From NCBI GenBank assembly GCA_016183765.1, contig JACPEA010000011.1, forward strand, positions 682,001 through 746,000: DNA of 64,000 nt, in the 5' to 3' direction. The position numbers were made by a program, and so were the translations under genes. Shown piece by piece: positions 9,273 to 17,915 of the stretch. The notes under the pieces are model-generated. The model saw only the letters and a list, made by a program, of their open reading frames with translations. It had not been told where the DNA came from and made no database searches. This DNA is from Bacteroidota bacterium. GTDB taxonomy: Bacteria > Bacteroidota > Bacteroidia > Chitinophagales > Chitinophagaceae. The stretch's first letter is position 1. Each line of letters begins with the position of its first letter.

Positions 9273-9280
9273 TAGTTTTG
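9273..9280 (+). promoter_or_regulatory. Bacteroidota -7 box for the redox operon
   Basis: TAGTTTTG fits the TAnnTTTG -7 consensus and lies 17 bases before the ATG at 9298. No good -33 TTG element is at standard distance, which suits an activator-dependent promoter. Confidence 0.5.
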
Positions 9281-9297
9281 TGTAATAAATAAAAATT

Positions 9298-9960
9298 ATG
9301 CAAACCAAACAAACCATAGCGATCATAGGTGCCAATGGTAATATGGGATCGGCCATTGCCAAAGCAATCGCAAAAGGACCGTACAGGTTGCTTTTAAAGG
9401 GGAATGATCAGTCTGCACTGGAGGCATTGGTTCAGGGAATCAAGTCCCGGAATGCATCTGCTGATGTGGAAGCGGCCGTTTGTACCACAGAAGCCAGCTG
9501 GGAAGCCGATATCATTATTCTCGCTATTCCGTTTGAAGCAGAGAAGGCAATAGCGGCACAGATAAAGGAAGTGGCCAACCAGAAAATTGTGATCAGTATT
9601 GCCAATCCCTTAAATGGAAATTACAATGGCCTGGTGACCCCGCCCGATACCAGTGCGGCAGAGGAATTACAGAAACTGCTGCCCGGCTCAAAAGTGATCA
9701 AGGCATTCAATACCACATTCGCGGCAGACTTTTCTACTCCGGTTATTGATGGAAAGCAGGTAGATGCGTTTATTGCCGGAAATGAGGAGGAGGCTTTACA
9801 GACAGTATCTGAAATAGTTGCTACTGCAGGTTTTCATCCGATCGTGGCTGGTGACTTGACCGTGAGCAGAACCCTGGAAAATATGCAACTGCTGCTAATC
9901 CAGCTGGGTATGAAATACAATTATAACTGGTTAGCAGGCTGGAAAATATTACACAATTAA
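9298..9960 (+). CDS. NADPH-dependent F420 reductase-like dinucleotide-binding protein
   Basis: 220 aa with an N-terminal Rossmann motif IIGANGNMGSAIA followed by the fold of the NADP oxidoreductase, coenzyme F420-dependent family (ILAIPFEA, VISIANPLNG, VIKAFNTTFA). F420 is not expected in Bacteroidota, so it likely acts on another NAD(P)-linked substrate. It is the first gene of a same-strand series to 14237, just downstream of the Crp-type site and -7 box. Confidence 0.82.
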   Translation: MQTKQTIAIIGANGNMGSAIAKAIAKGPYRLLLKGNDQSALEALVQGIKSRNASADVEAAVCTTEASWEADIIILAIPFEAEKAIAAQIKEVANQKIVISIANPLNGNYNGLVTPPDTSAAEELQKLLPGSKVIKAFNTTFAADFSTPVIDGKQVDAFIAGNEEEALQTVSEIVATAGFHPIVAGDLTVSRTLENMQLLLIQLGMKYNYNWLAGWKILHN

Positions 9961-9995
9961 TCTTCTTACCATAAACAAAAAATAAAAAACAACTA

Positions 9996-10574
9996 ATGAA
10001 AAAAGTAACACTTATCCTCGCAGCATTTATTGCATTGACCGCATTCACAACCGCAGCCGTAACCTGGGAAAATGATGACCCGCATTCACAGCTCGGTTTT
10101 ACCGTAACGCACCTGGGTATTTCCAGTGTTTCCGGAACTTTCAACGATTTTGATGTAAAAATCAACGCATCGAAATCCGATTTCAGTGATGCTTCGTTTG
10201 AGCTGACCGCTAAATCGGCTTCTATTGATACCCGGGTGGAAGCAAGAAATAACCACCTGAAAAGCGCTGATTTTTTTGATGTGGCCAAATATCCTGAACT
10301 GGCATTTAAAAGCACTTCACTGAAGAAAACCGGCAATAACCAATACAAGCTTACCGGTAACCTTACCCTGCACGGTGTTACCAAAACGGTTACCATGGAC
10401 CTGAAATATACAGGCCTGGTTGTAAATCCTATGTCGAAAGCCAATACTGCGGGTTTTCATTTGGAAGGGGCGATCAGGAGATCTGATTTTGCTTTAGGAA
10501 ACGGTTTTCCGGCTCCGATGATCAGCGATGAGGTACGTATACATGCAGATGGAGAATTTACGCAAAAACCATAA
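9996..10574 (+). CDS. YceI-family secreted lipid/quinone-binding protein
   Basis: 192 aa with a signal peptide (MKKVTLILAAFIALTAFTTA). The YceI lipocalin-like barrel is recognisable from W-x6-HSQLGFTVTHLG near the N-terminus and the central and C-terminal strands LTGNLTLHGVTKTV and GFHLEGAIRRSDFALG. Family members bind polyisoprenoid or quinone-like ligands in the periplasm. Position 36 bp after a reductase and before DoxX suggests a role in handling an amphipathic redox compound. A second, divergent YceI gene is at 56183. Confidence 0.88.
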   Translation: MKKVTLILAAFIALTAFTTAAVTWENDDPHSQLGFTVTHLGISSVSGTFNDFDVKINASKSDFSDASFELTAKSASIDTRVEARNNHLKSADFFDVAKYPELAFKSTSLKKTGNNQYKLTGNLTLHGVTKTVTMDLKYTGLVVNPMSKANTAGFHLEGAIRRSDFALGNGFPAPMISDEVRIHADGEFTQKP

Positions 10575-10598
10575 TAACTAAACAAAATATTTTCAGGA

Positions 10599-11063
10599 AT
10601 GAAAAATACAATAAGCGGAAATATTGAATCCGGTACCACAGACTTTGCATTGTTAATCGCCAGGATTGGTATCGCTACTCTGATGCTCACACATGGGTTA
10701 CCTAAAATGAGCATGCTCTTTTCCGGCGATCCGGTGCAGTTCCCGCCTGTGATGGGTTTGGGAGCAAAAACCTCACTGGGTCTTGCTGTTTTTGCGGAAG
10801 TGATCTGTTCTGTACTGATCTTAGCCGGTTTTGCAACAAGACTGGCTACCCTGCCGCTGATCATCACTATGCTGGTAGCTGTTTTTGTCATTCATGAAGC
10901 AGATCCTTTCAAGGTAAAAGAGCCGGCTTTGTATTATCTGTTGGTATACCTGGTGCTGCTTTTGGGCGGTAGTGGTAAATTCTCTGTAGACTATTTACTC
11001 AGCCCCAAAAACAGGTTGGTGGATTTCGGTAATACCCGCACAGGCGATCAATCTTATCAGTAA
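10599..11063 (+). CDS. DoxX-family membrane protein
   Basis: 154 aa with four predicted membrane segments, typical of the DoxX/DoxD-like family (ARIGIATLMLTHGLPK first helix, AEVICSVLILAGF second, then LPLIITMLVAVFVIH and a last helix near the C-terminus). DoxX proteins are linked to membrane quinone or thiosulfate redox steps and to oxidative stress complexes, but the reaction here is unknown. It starts 24 bp after the YceI gene. Confidence 0.87.
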   Translation: MKNTISGNIESGTTDFALLIARIGIATLMLTHGLPKMSMLFSGDPVQFPPVMGLGAKTSLGLAVFAEVICSVLILAGFATRLATLPLIITMLVAVFVIHEADPFKVKEPALYYLLVYLVLLLGGSGKFSVDYLLSPKNRLVDFGNTRTGDQSYQ

Positions 11064-11091
11064 CAACCATTTATCATCTTAATTAGTAAAA

Positions 11092-11742
11092 ATGAAAGTA
11101 GCTTTAATAGGCGCATCAGGATTTGTAGGCAGCGCGATCTTACGAGAGCTGTTGCAGAGAGCGCACCAGGTTACAGCAATTGTCAGGAATGTTGGGAAAA
11201 TAACACCCGCAGAAAATCTGAAGGTCATTTCTGTAAATGTATTGGATGAAGCCGCCCTGCAAACTGCCATCACTGGTCACGAAGCCGTTATCAGTGCGTA
11301 TAACCCGGGATGGACAAATCCAGACCTGTATCAGGAGTTTTTAAAAGGCTCACAGAGTATACAGGCAGCTGTTACAAATGCGGGAGTCAAGCGGTTCATT
11401 GTTGTAGGTGGGGCAGGCAGTTTATTTATTGCCCCGGATCTGCAGGTTGTAGACACCAAAGAGTTTCCCGCAGATATAAAACCAGGCGCATTAGCAGCCA
11501 GGGATTACCTGACCCTGCTTACAGAAGAGACCGAATTGGACTGGACCTTTTTAAGCCCGGCAATAGAAATGCACCCCGGAACATCGGGTGTGCGGAAAGG
11601 CACCTATCGGACTGGACTGGAGAACCCGGTCTTTGATGATAACGGAAGAAGTATCCTGTCTGTAGAAGACACGGCAGTGGCGATAGTAGATGAACTGGAA
11701 ACACCCAGGCATATACGGCAGCGTTTTACAGCAGCTTATTAA
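11092..11742 (+). CDS. NAD(P)H-binding atypical SDR-type oxidoreductase
   Basis: 216 aa. The Rossmann motif ALIGASGFVGSAIL lies at the N-terminus, with VVGGAGSLF and DWTFLSPAIEM later. This is the pattern of the NAD(P)H-binding, NmrA/YwnB-like atypical SDR group. The substrate is unknown. It lies in the same run as DoxX and the dioxygenase, 28 bp and 18 bp from its neighbours. Confidence 0.85.
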   Translation: MKVALIGASGFVGSAILRELLQRAHQVTAIVRNVGKITPAENLKVISVNVLDEAALQTAITGHEAVISAYNPGWTNPDLYQEFLKGSQSIQAAVTNAGVKRFIVVGGAGSLFIAPDLQVVDTKEFPADIKPGALAARDYLTLLTEETELDWTFLSPAIEMHPGTSGVRKGTYRTGLENPVFDDNGRSILSVEDTAVAIVDELETPRHIRQRFTAAY

Positions 11743-11760
11743 CCCTATATCTCGGTTGGA

Positions 11761-12642
11761 ATGAAAAGGATACAATTTGTAAAAACAATCGTAAAAGGAG
11801 TAGTGGGTATGACAACATTAGCAGCATTCAAAAGTTTTACAGGCGGATTAGCCGAGCAGGAAAACAGGATGCCTGTTCTTTTTGTAGGTCATGGTTCGCC
11901 AATGAATGGTATTGAGGATACGGAATTCAGCCGCAGGTGGACACAGATGGCAAAGGAGATACCGGTGCCAAAAGCAGTATTGGTCATCTCGGCACACTGG
12001 TTTACAAAAGGAACACGGATAACGGCTATGGATTTTCCGAAGACCATACATGATTTTGGAGGCTTCCCCCAAGCGCTTTTCGATGTTCAGTACAATGCTC
12101 CCGGAAATCCGGCCCTGGCCAAAGAAACGGTGGAATTGCTGCATTCAGCGAGTGTAACATTAGACCACGACTGGGGATTGGATCATGGTGCATGGACAGT
12201 AGTGAGACATATGTACCCCGAAGCAAATATACCCGTACTGCAATTAAGCATCGATTATACCAAAGGCCCCCAATACCATTACGACCTGGCGAAGGAACTG
12301 TATGCGCTTCGGAAAAAAGGAGTTTTAATTATAGGAAGCGGCAATATGGTCCATAATCTTCGGATGGTGGCATGGGATAAGTTGAACGATGCAGCATATG
12401 CTTATGACTGGGCCCTACAAATGAATGATAAGTTCAAGGAATTGATACAGGCCGGTGATCATAGATCCCTGATCAATTATACAGCTTTGGGCAGGGAAGC
12501 GATGCTGGCTATCCCAACGCCAGAGCATTACCTGCCATTGATGTATACCCTGGGAGTCAAGACCGATAAGGACAAGATCTCTTTTTTTAACGATAAAGCC
12601 GTAGGCGGTTCACTTACGATGACATCGGTACGACTCGGATAA
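11761..12642 (+). CDS. ygiD: DODA-type extradiol aromatic ring-opening dioxygenase
   Basis: 293 aa, LigB-superfamily dioxygenase of the 4,5-DOPA-dioxygenase (YgiD) group. Likely metal or catalytic histidines are H44 (VGHGSP), H79 (SAHW), H142 (DHGAW) and H208 (MVHNL). The first 30 residues contain a hydrophobic, signal-like segment (TIVKGVVGMTTLAAF), unusual for cytoplasmic YgiD, so export or a membrane anchor is possible. It may open catecholic rings. Neighbours include an esterase and an SDR, consistent with aromatic or quinone metabolism. Confidence 0.87.
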   Translation: MKRIQFVKTIVKGVVGMTTLAAFKSFTGGLAEQENRMPVLFVGHGSPMNGIEDTEFSRRWTQMAKEIPVPKAVLVISAHWFTKGTRITAMDFPKTIHDFGGFPQALFDVQYNAPGNPALAKETVELLHSASVTLDHDWGLDHGAWTVVRHMYPEANIPVLQLSIDYTKGPQYHYDLAKELYALRKKGVLIIGSGNMVHNLRMVAWDKLNDAAYAYDWALQMNDKFKELIQAGDHRSLINYTALGREAMLAIPTPEHYLPLMYTLGVKTDKDKISFFNDKAVGGSLTMTSVRLG

Positions 12643-12707
12643 TAAGAGCAGCCTGTCATTTGTTTGCAGAAGGATTGCGCTTCGTTTATCACTAAAACAG
12701 TATAAAG

Positions 12708-13388
12708 ATGATTGTTTCCGAAATAAGTCAAACAGTTACAGATACCGGTAAGGAACTTTCCCTGCCCTATCTCGTGCGGGAGCCAAAACTTGTCTTGACA
12801 AGAAAACGGGCCATTATTTTATTACATGGGGTGGGCAGTAATGAGCAGGATCTCTTTAGCCTGGCCGAACGGTTACCGGCGGATAGTTATGTTATTTCGC
12901 CCAGAGGCCAGTTCATGCTGGGTACCGGTCGGTATGCCTGGTACCAGGTTGACTTTTCAACCGGGAAGCCCGTGATCAACCCGGCGCAGGAAACATCCAG
13001 CAGGGAACTGATCCTGACTTTTATCAGGCAGATAAAGCAGCAATACAAGGTAAATGAAGTGTATATAGGCGGGTTTAGCCAGGGTGCCATCATGAGTTAT
13101 GGTATTGCACTCACGCATCCGGATGAAGTGCAGGGCCTGATAGCTTTAAGCGGCCGCTTGCTGGACGAGATCGAACCATTTGTATTTGCGGGGGAAAAGA
13201 GTTATCTTAAAGGTCTTAAAGTTTTTATCGCACATGGTGTGCAAGACACTGTACTGCCAGTTTATTACGCAAGGGCCGCAAAAGAGTACCTGGAAAAATT
13301 AGCCATTCCCCTGACCTACCACGAATACCCGACAGGACATGAAATCAGTAGCCTCGTGCTCGATGATCTGAACAACTGGTTGAAATAA
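12708..13388 (+). CDS. Phospholipase/carboxylesterase-family alpha/beta hydrolase
   Basis: 226 aa with the nucleophile elbow GGFSQGA (S124), an Asp in HGVQDTVLP and a His in PTGHEIS completing the triad. The oxyanion region is LLHGVGSNEQD. It matches the YpfH/carboxylesterase 2 family, cytoplasmic esterases of small acyl esters. It is the sixth gene of the redox cluster and might release aromatic acids or alcohols from esters; this is inference from context. Confidence 0.88.
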   Translation: MIVSEISQTVTDTGKELSLPYLVREPKLVLTRKRAIILLHGVGSNEQDLFSLAERLPADSYVISPRGQFMLGTGRYAWYQVDFSTGKPVINPAQETSSRELILTFIRQIKQQYKVNEVYIGGFSQGAIMSYGIALTHPDEVQGLIALSGRLLDEIEPFVFAGEKSYLKGLKVFIAHGVQDTVLPVYYARAAKEYLEKLAIPLTYHEYPTGHEISSLVLDDLNNWLK

Positions 13389-13445
13389 CCGGCCAGATGG
13401 TTTATTTGTGCTTTAGTGATTGTTAACTACTTAAAATAAACGGAA

Positions 13446-14237
13446 ATGAAAAATTTTGAAAACAGAACCTTCATTGTTACCGGCGCAGCTATGGGACTTG
13501 GTCTTGCGGCAGCGAAAGAACTTGCTTCAAAAGGAGCAAACCTTACACTGGTTGATTTTAATGAAACCGCACTGAATGAGGCCAGCAAAGAAATTGGCAA
13601 ACAATCGCCTACAGGAAAAATAATTACTGTTACAGCAGATGTTTCTAAAGAAGAAGCGGTAAAGAATTATGTAGACGAAACCCTGAAAGCATTTGGCCGT
13701 ATTGACGGACTGTATAATAACGCAGGCATTGAGGGCAAACAGGCGGAAATGACAGCGTATGATGTGGCCATCTTTAAAAAAGTGATCGACATCAACCTGA
13801 TGGGGGTTTATTATGGTATGCGTTATGTTATTCCGGTGATGCAGAAGCAAAAATATGGCCGTATTGTAAATGTGGCTTCAGTGGGTGGCATCAGGGGCGT
13901 GTTGAACCAGGTTCCCTATGTTGCCAGTAAACATGCCGTCTCTGGCATGACGAAAAATGCCGCACTGGAATACGGAAAAGATGGGATCAACACAAATGCT
14001 ATCGCTCCCGGAGCCATACTAACGCCCATGGTGGCAGAAGCTTTCCGCCAGGTGAACCCGGCAGATCCCAAAGCTGCAGAAGCCGAGTATGCAAAAGCCA
14101 ATCCAACCAAACGATTGGGACTACCCGAAGAAGTAGCCAAAGTAGTCGCTTTTTTACTGAGTGAGGACGCTTCTTATGTAAATGGACAAACGATCGCCAT
14201 TGATGGCGGTCAGTCTAATAGCTATGGAAATGTTTGA
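13446..14237 (+). CDS. Short-chain dehydrogenase/reductase (SDR)
   Basis: 263 aa classical SDR. It has the cofactor motif TGAAMGLG (12-19), an Asp after the second strand (LVDF) favouring NAD(H), NNAG, the catalytic Ser region NVASVGG and YVASK. The C-terminus VNGQTIAIDGGQS is typical. The substrate is unknown. It is the last gene of the cluster starting at 9298. Confidence 0.92.
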   Translation: MKNFENRTFIVTGAAMGLGLAAAKELASKGANLTLVDFNETALNEASKEIGKQSPTGKIITVTADVSKEEAVKNYVDETLKAFGRIDGLYNNAGIEGKQAEMTAYDVAIFKKVIDINLMGVYYGMRYVIPVMQKQKYGRIVNVASVGGIRGVLNQVPYVASKHAVSGMTKNAALEYGKDGINTNAIAPGAILTPMVAEAFRQVNPADPKAAEAEYAKANPTKRLGLPEEVAKVVAFLLSEDASYVNGQTIAIDGGQSNSYGNV

Positions 14238-14422
14238 TGAGACCCGGTATATGACATCTGATAAAATTGCAAGATAGATTGGTTAAAAGCAAGTATCGGG
14301 GATAACATAAAAAACAGGTACTCCTGGTGTTGTTGAAAGTGCTGTGATGAACCCGGTTGAATAAATATAGATTTGTGATAATACACCGATCTGAACCTGG
14401 ACCATTCATAATAAAATAACAT

Positions 14423-16441
14423 ATGGAACACCATCATCATGAACAGCAGCATGCGGCAACCAGTCATGACCATGCAGGCCATTCTCAGGGCGGGCACGAC
14501 AAACATGCAGGGCATCATGCAGACGATTTCTGGAAACGTTTTTGGGTATGTTTGATCATCTCTGTTCCTGTACTGCTCCTGTCGCACATGATTCAGACAT
14601 GGCTGGGATTTGAGTTGGGCTTTCCCGGCGACAAATATGTGTTGGCCCTTCTGTCTACTTTCGTTTTCTTCTATGGAGGTTACCCATTCCTGAAGGGTTT
14701 GTATGATGAAGTGAAAGACGGCAGCATAGGGATGATGACCCTGATCGGAGTTGCCATCACAGTTGCGTGGGGGTATAGTGTAGCCGTTACATTAGGACTG
14801 CCAGGCATGGATTTTTACTGGGAAATGGCCACCCTGATCGATATCATGCTGATAGGGCATTATTTTGAGATGAGATCGGTAATGGGCGCTTCCCGTTCGC
14901 TTGAATTGCTGGTGAAAATGATGCCGGCAACAGCACATCACCTGAAGAATGGGCATATACACGATATACCTGTGGCAGATATCAGGATCGGTGATCAGGT
15001 TTTGGTAAAACCAGGAGAAAAGATCCCGGTAGATGGTGTTGTGCTGGAAGGAGAAAGTTACCTGGATGAAAGCATGCTTACCGGTGAAAGTAAACCTGTA
15101 AAAAAAGAAAAAGACAGTAAAGTGATCGGCGGTTCCGTGAATGGCAGCGGTTCATTGACTGTTCAGGTGACAAGTACCGGAAAAGACAGCTATCTCAATA
15201 AGATCGTTAAACTGGTAGAAGACGCTCAAAAAGTAAAATCCACTACACAGAATTTTGCCGACCGGGCAGCAAAAGTCCTGACATTTGTTGCGCTGGGAGG
15301 TGGTATCATTACCCTGCTGGTATGGTTACTGTTAGGTTTTCCATTTGTGTTCGCATTAGAACGAATGGTTTCGGTAATGGTCATATCATGTCCACATGCA
15401 TTGGGACTTGCAGTTCCCCTGGTGGTAGCTATTTCTACTACCGTAGCGGCACAGAAAGGGTTGTTGTTGCGCAACAGGACCGCTTTTGAAAACGCCCGCC
15501 TGATTACTACCATCATCTTCGATAAAACGGGAACCCTTACACACGGATCGCATGCGTTGCAGGAAACTGTGGTCGTAAATAAACAGTTTACGGAAAAAGA
15601 ACTAATGCGCCTGGCAGCAGGTGTTGAGCAGTATTCAGAGCACTACATCGCTAATGGCTTGATCAGGAAAGTGAAAGAAGCGGGCATCAATATTCCGAAA
15701 CCGGAAAAGTTCAACTATCTCCCCGGAAAAGGTATAGAGGGAATTGTGGAGGGAAAGGAGATAAAAGTTGTAGGGCCCAACTATTTACAAGAAAAGAATC
15801 TTGCAGTTATTGAAGAAGCGGCCATATCGGATAGCACGGTTGTGTATGTGTTGATCGATAACACGGTTGCCGGGTATTTCTCTTTCGCAGATAGTATCCG
15901 GGAAGAATCATTTGAGGCAATTGCCATCCTAAAAGAAGCAGGGATAAAAAATCTATTACTTACCGGTGATAATGAACGGGTAGCCAGGAAAGTAAGCGAG
16001 GAATTAAAAATGGATGGTTACCTGGCCAACGTACTCCCACATGATAAACTGAAAAAAGTGAAAGAGTTGCAGGACAAAGGAGAATTTGTAGCTATGACCG
16101 GTGATGGCGTAAATGATGCCCCGGCATTGGCACAGGCCGATGTTGGCATCGCTGTAGGATCGGGAACGGATGTGGCTGCAGAAACTGCAGATATCATACT
16201 TGTCAATTCAAACCCGAAAGACATAGCCAATTTATTACTGTTCGGAAGAGCGACCTATCAAAAAATGATCCAGAACCTTTGGTGGGCAGCAGGCTATAAT
16301 ATTATCGCAATACCGCTGGCTGCAGGTGTTTTATACAAATGGCATATTATGCTTAGTCCGGCTATCGGCGCTGTGTTAATGAGTATGAGCACGATCGTAG
16401 TGGCCATTAATGCGCAACTGCTGAAGCGACAATTGAAATAA
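14423..16441 (+). CDS. copB: CopB-type heavy-metal P1B ATPase with His-rich N-terminus
   Basis: 672 aa membrane ATPase. The first 40 residues are histidine-rich (EHHHHEQQHAATSHDH), replacing a CxxC HMA domain. The transmembrane metal motif is CPH (SCPHALGLAVPL), diagnostic of the P1B-3/CopB class exporting Cu or Ag. The phosphorylation motif DKTGTLTHG is near residue 367, with TGES actuator and GDGVNDAPALAQADVGIAVG hinge. It begins 185 bp after the redox cluster and may link to it through copper-dependent quinone stress, but could be independently controlled. Confidence 0.92.
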   Translation: MEHHHHEQQHAATSHDHAGHSQGGHDKHAGHHADDFWKRFWVCLIISVPVLLLSHMIQTWLGFELGFPGDKYVLALLSTFVFFYGGYPFLKGLYDEVKDGSIGMMTLIGVAITVAWGYSVAVTLGLPGMDFYWEMATLIDIMLIGHYFEMRSVMGASRSLELLVKMMPATAHHLKNGHIHDIPVADIRIGDQVLVKPGEKIPVDGVVLEGESYLDESMLTGESKPVKKEKDSKVIGGSVNGSGSLTVQVTSTGKDSYLNKIVKLVEDAQKVKSTTQNFADRAAKVLTFVALGGGIITLLVWLLLGFPFVFALERMVSVMVISCPHALGLAVPLVVAISTTVAAQKGLLLRNRTAFENARLITTIIFDKTGTLTHGSHALQETVVVNKQFTEKELMRLAAGVEQYSEHYIANGLIRKVKEAGINIPKPEKFNYLPGKGIEGIVEGKEIKVVGPNYLQEKNLAVIEEAAISDSTVVYVLIDNTVAGYFSFADSIREESFEAIAILKEAGIKNLLLTGDNERVARKVSEELKMDGYLANVLPHDKLKKVKELQDKGEFVAMTGDGVNDAPALAQADVGIAVGSGTDVAAETADIILVNSNPKDIANLLLFGRATYQKMIQNLWWAAGYNIIAIPLAAGVLYKWHIMLSPAIGAVLMSMSTIVVAINAQLLKRQLK

Positions 16442-16511
16442 AAGCTGCAATGACGGTCGTTCTATGATCCATTCCTTGTTTTTTTTAATTGATCACAATA
16501 AAAAATCCAAA

Positions 16512-17096
16512 ATGAAAAAATCAATCACCACCGTAAAAACGGCAGCACTGCTATTGATAATGGCAGCCATTGTAGCAGTAAGCAGTTGCGGAAACGCTTC
16601 CAACCTGCAGGCAAAGGTTGACTCTTTGCAGAATGAACTGAAAAAATTCAGGGATGAAAAAGCGATGACCGAGATGAGACTTACCCGGTTCGATTCACTG
16701 GACTATGTATTTTACAGCAACCAGGACTGGAAAAATTTCAATATCAGTCACGCCGACAATATCAAAGTAATTTACCCGGATGGGGCAACAACCGTAGGAT
16801 TGGCGCCGCAACACATTGATATGTTGACGCCCATGTTTGTTTTTGCGCCCGACACCAAAATTAAAAACCATCCCGTACGCTTTGGTAATGGCGACTGGAC
16901 CTGTGTCATTGGTGAAATGGAAGGAACCTTTTCACGGCCTATGCCAATAGGTAACGGCAAAACGATTCCGCCCACTAATAAGAAATTCAAGCTTGCCATG
17001 TCTACAATCGGCCATTGGAAAGATGGTAAAATGATCGAGGAGTACCTGTTCTGGGATAACCAGTCGTTCATGAAACAGATCGGGTTGGCTAAATAG
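16512..17096 (+). CDS. SnoaL/NTF2-like lipoprotein
   Basis: 194 aa starting at the ATG at 16512, which gives a lipoprotein signal with lipobox VSSC (about residues 28-31). A short heptad-like stretch (LQAKVDSLQNELKKF) precedes an NTF2-fold domain with HWKDGKMIEEYLFWDN, seen in SnoaL-like ester-cyclase-type proteins. The reaction is unknown; it is presumably periplasmic and membrane-anchored. It sits 70 bp after copB. Confidence 0.75.
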   Translation: MKKSITTVKTAALLLIMAAIVAVSSCGNASNLQAKVDSLQNELKKFRDEKAMTEMRLTRFDSLDYVFYSNQDWKNFNISHADNIKVIYPDGATTVGLAPQHIDMLTPMFVFAPDTKIKNHPVRFGNGDWTCVIGEMEGTFSRPMPIGNGKTIPPTNKKFKLAMSTIGHWKDGKMIEEYLFWDNQSFMKQIGLAK

Positions 17097-17182
17097 GGGA
17101 ACAAACATAAAATCTGGGTTTCGGTAAGTAAATATATTCTGGTTGGATGTGTTGATAAGGTGCCTTTCTCCGGAGATTCTTA

Positions 17183-17233
17183 GTCGTGAGTGGTGAGTGG
17201 TCAATTCATTCACAATTGACAATTAACCATTGA
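17183..17233. repeat. Family B GTGAGT/CAATTG-type repeat
   Basis: A stretch composed of GTCGTGAGTGGTGAGTGGTC and CACAATTGACAATTAACCAT-like words. Similar words occur at 8371-8425 and just before thrC (5158-5183). The spacer 17097-17915 has no credible gene and instead carries this repeat, the inverted-repeat element at 17382-17548, the 11-bp tandem array at 17600-17654, and a family A fragment near 17780. Confidence 0.5.
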
Positions 17234-17381
17234 CATGCGTGGTGAGTTGGATGGGAACCTTCTCCATAAGGTCTCTCGAAGAGGACCCCGCGGGTTACGG
17301 AGTGCGGAGTATGCAGGTTGAACGGGATTCGCTGCGTCTTGTTGGTCGTCTGATCATAGGTGTTAGGAATACTAAAATCAC

Positions 17382-17548
17382 TTTTGCCGCGTCCTTTAGG
17401 GCGTGGATATGAGTTATCCTTTTGTATTTTTTTGGGACTTTAGTCCCGGGTAGGTTTGGATGATCCGTTCATACAAACCACTCAGGGCTAAAGCCCGTTT
17501 ATTCTTTTAAAAAAATGTTCTCTCCGCACCCTAAAGGGCGCGGCAAAA
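17382..17548. repeat. 167-bp inverted-repeat element with two internal hairpins
   Basis: The ends 17382-17406 and 17524-17548 are inverted copies matching at about 22 of 25 positions (TTTTGCCGCG, CTTTAGGG). Inside are two short perfect hairpins: GGGACT/AGTCCC (17434-17447) and GGGCT/AGCCC (17485-17496). There is no reading frame of note. The structure resembles a non-autonomous palindromic repeat (REP/BIME- or MITE-like). Confidence 0.65.
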
Positions 17549-17599
17549 CTCTTATTCAGAAGTCCCCCCTGTGACCAGGCGCCAACAAGTGAGGGCATG

Positions 17600-17654
17600 T
17601 TATAGTTAACTTATAGCGAAGTTATAGCTAACTTATAGCTAAGTTATAGGTAAG
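17600..17654. repeat. Five tandem 11-bp repeats TTATAGCTAAC/G
   Basis: Five contiguous 11-mers: TTATAGTTAAC, TTATAGCGAAG, TTATAGCTAAC, TTATAGCTAAG, TTATAGGTAAG. The period is close to one helical turn. The last base alternates C/G in the first four, generating a local AACTTA/TAAGTT dyad. It could be an array of protein-binding sites or a simple minisatellite. Confidence 0.75.
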
Positions 17655-17915
17655 TACATCCAGTCACTATCCGGGGATACTTCGGTAGTACTCCGGTTCT
17701 GACCGGGAGGTGATCCGGCTGCTATCCAGTCCCCGTTGTACTGCTATTCAGGGAGAAGGCTGTCGGATACGCCTGATCTGTTCACCGCGGAATAGTAGAG
17801 AGTGGGAATTTGGGCAGTGAACCATGTCCGCAGGGTCTCTGCTGCCGAAATACCCGATTGTCTGAAACGAGTAAGTGATACCCTACATTTCAGCCAACGG
17901 TTGAGGGCCTTGTAC

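Noticed and set aside
17230-17412. 60-codon frame in the copB-mgtA spacer
   Set aside because: It begins in a family B repeat and ends in the palindromic element; composition is not protein-like.
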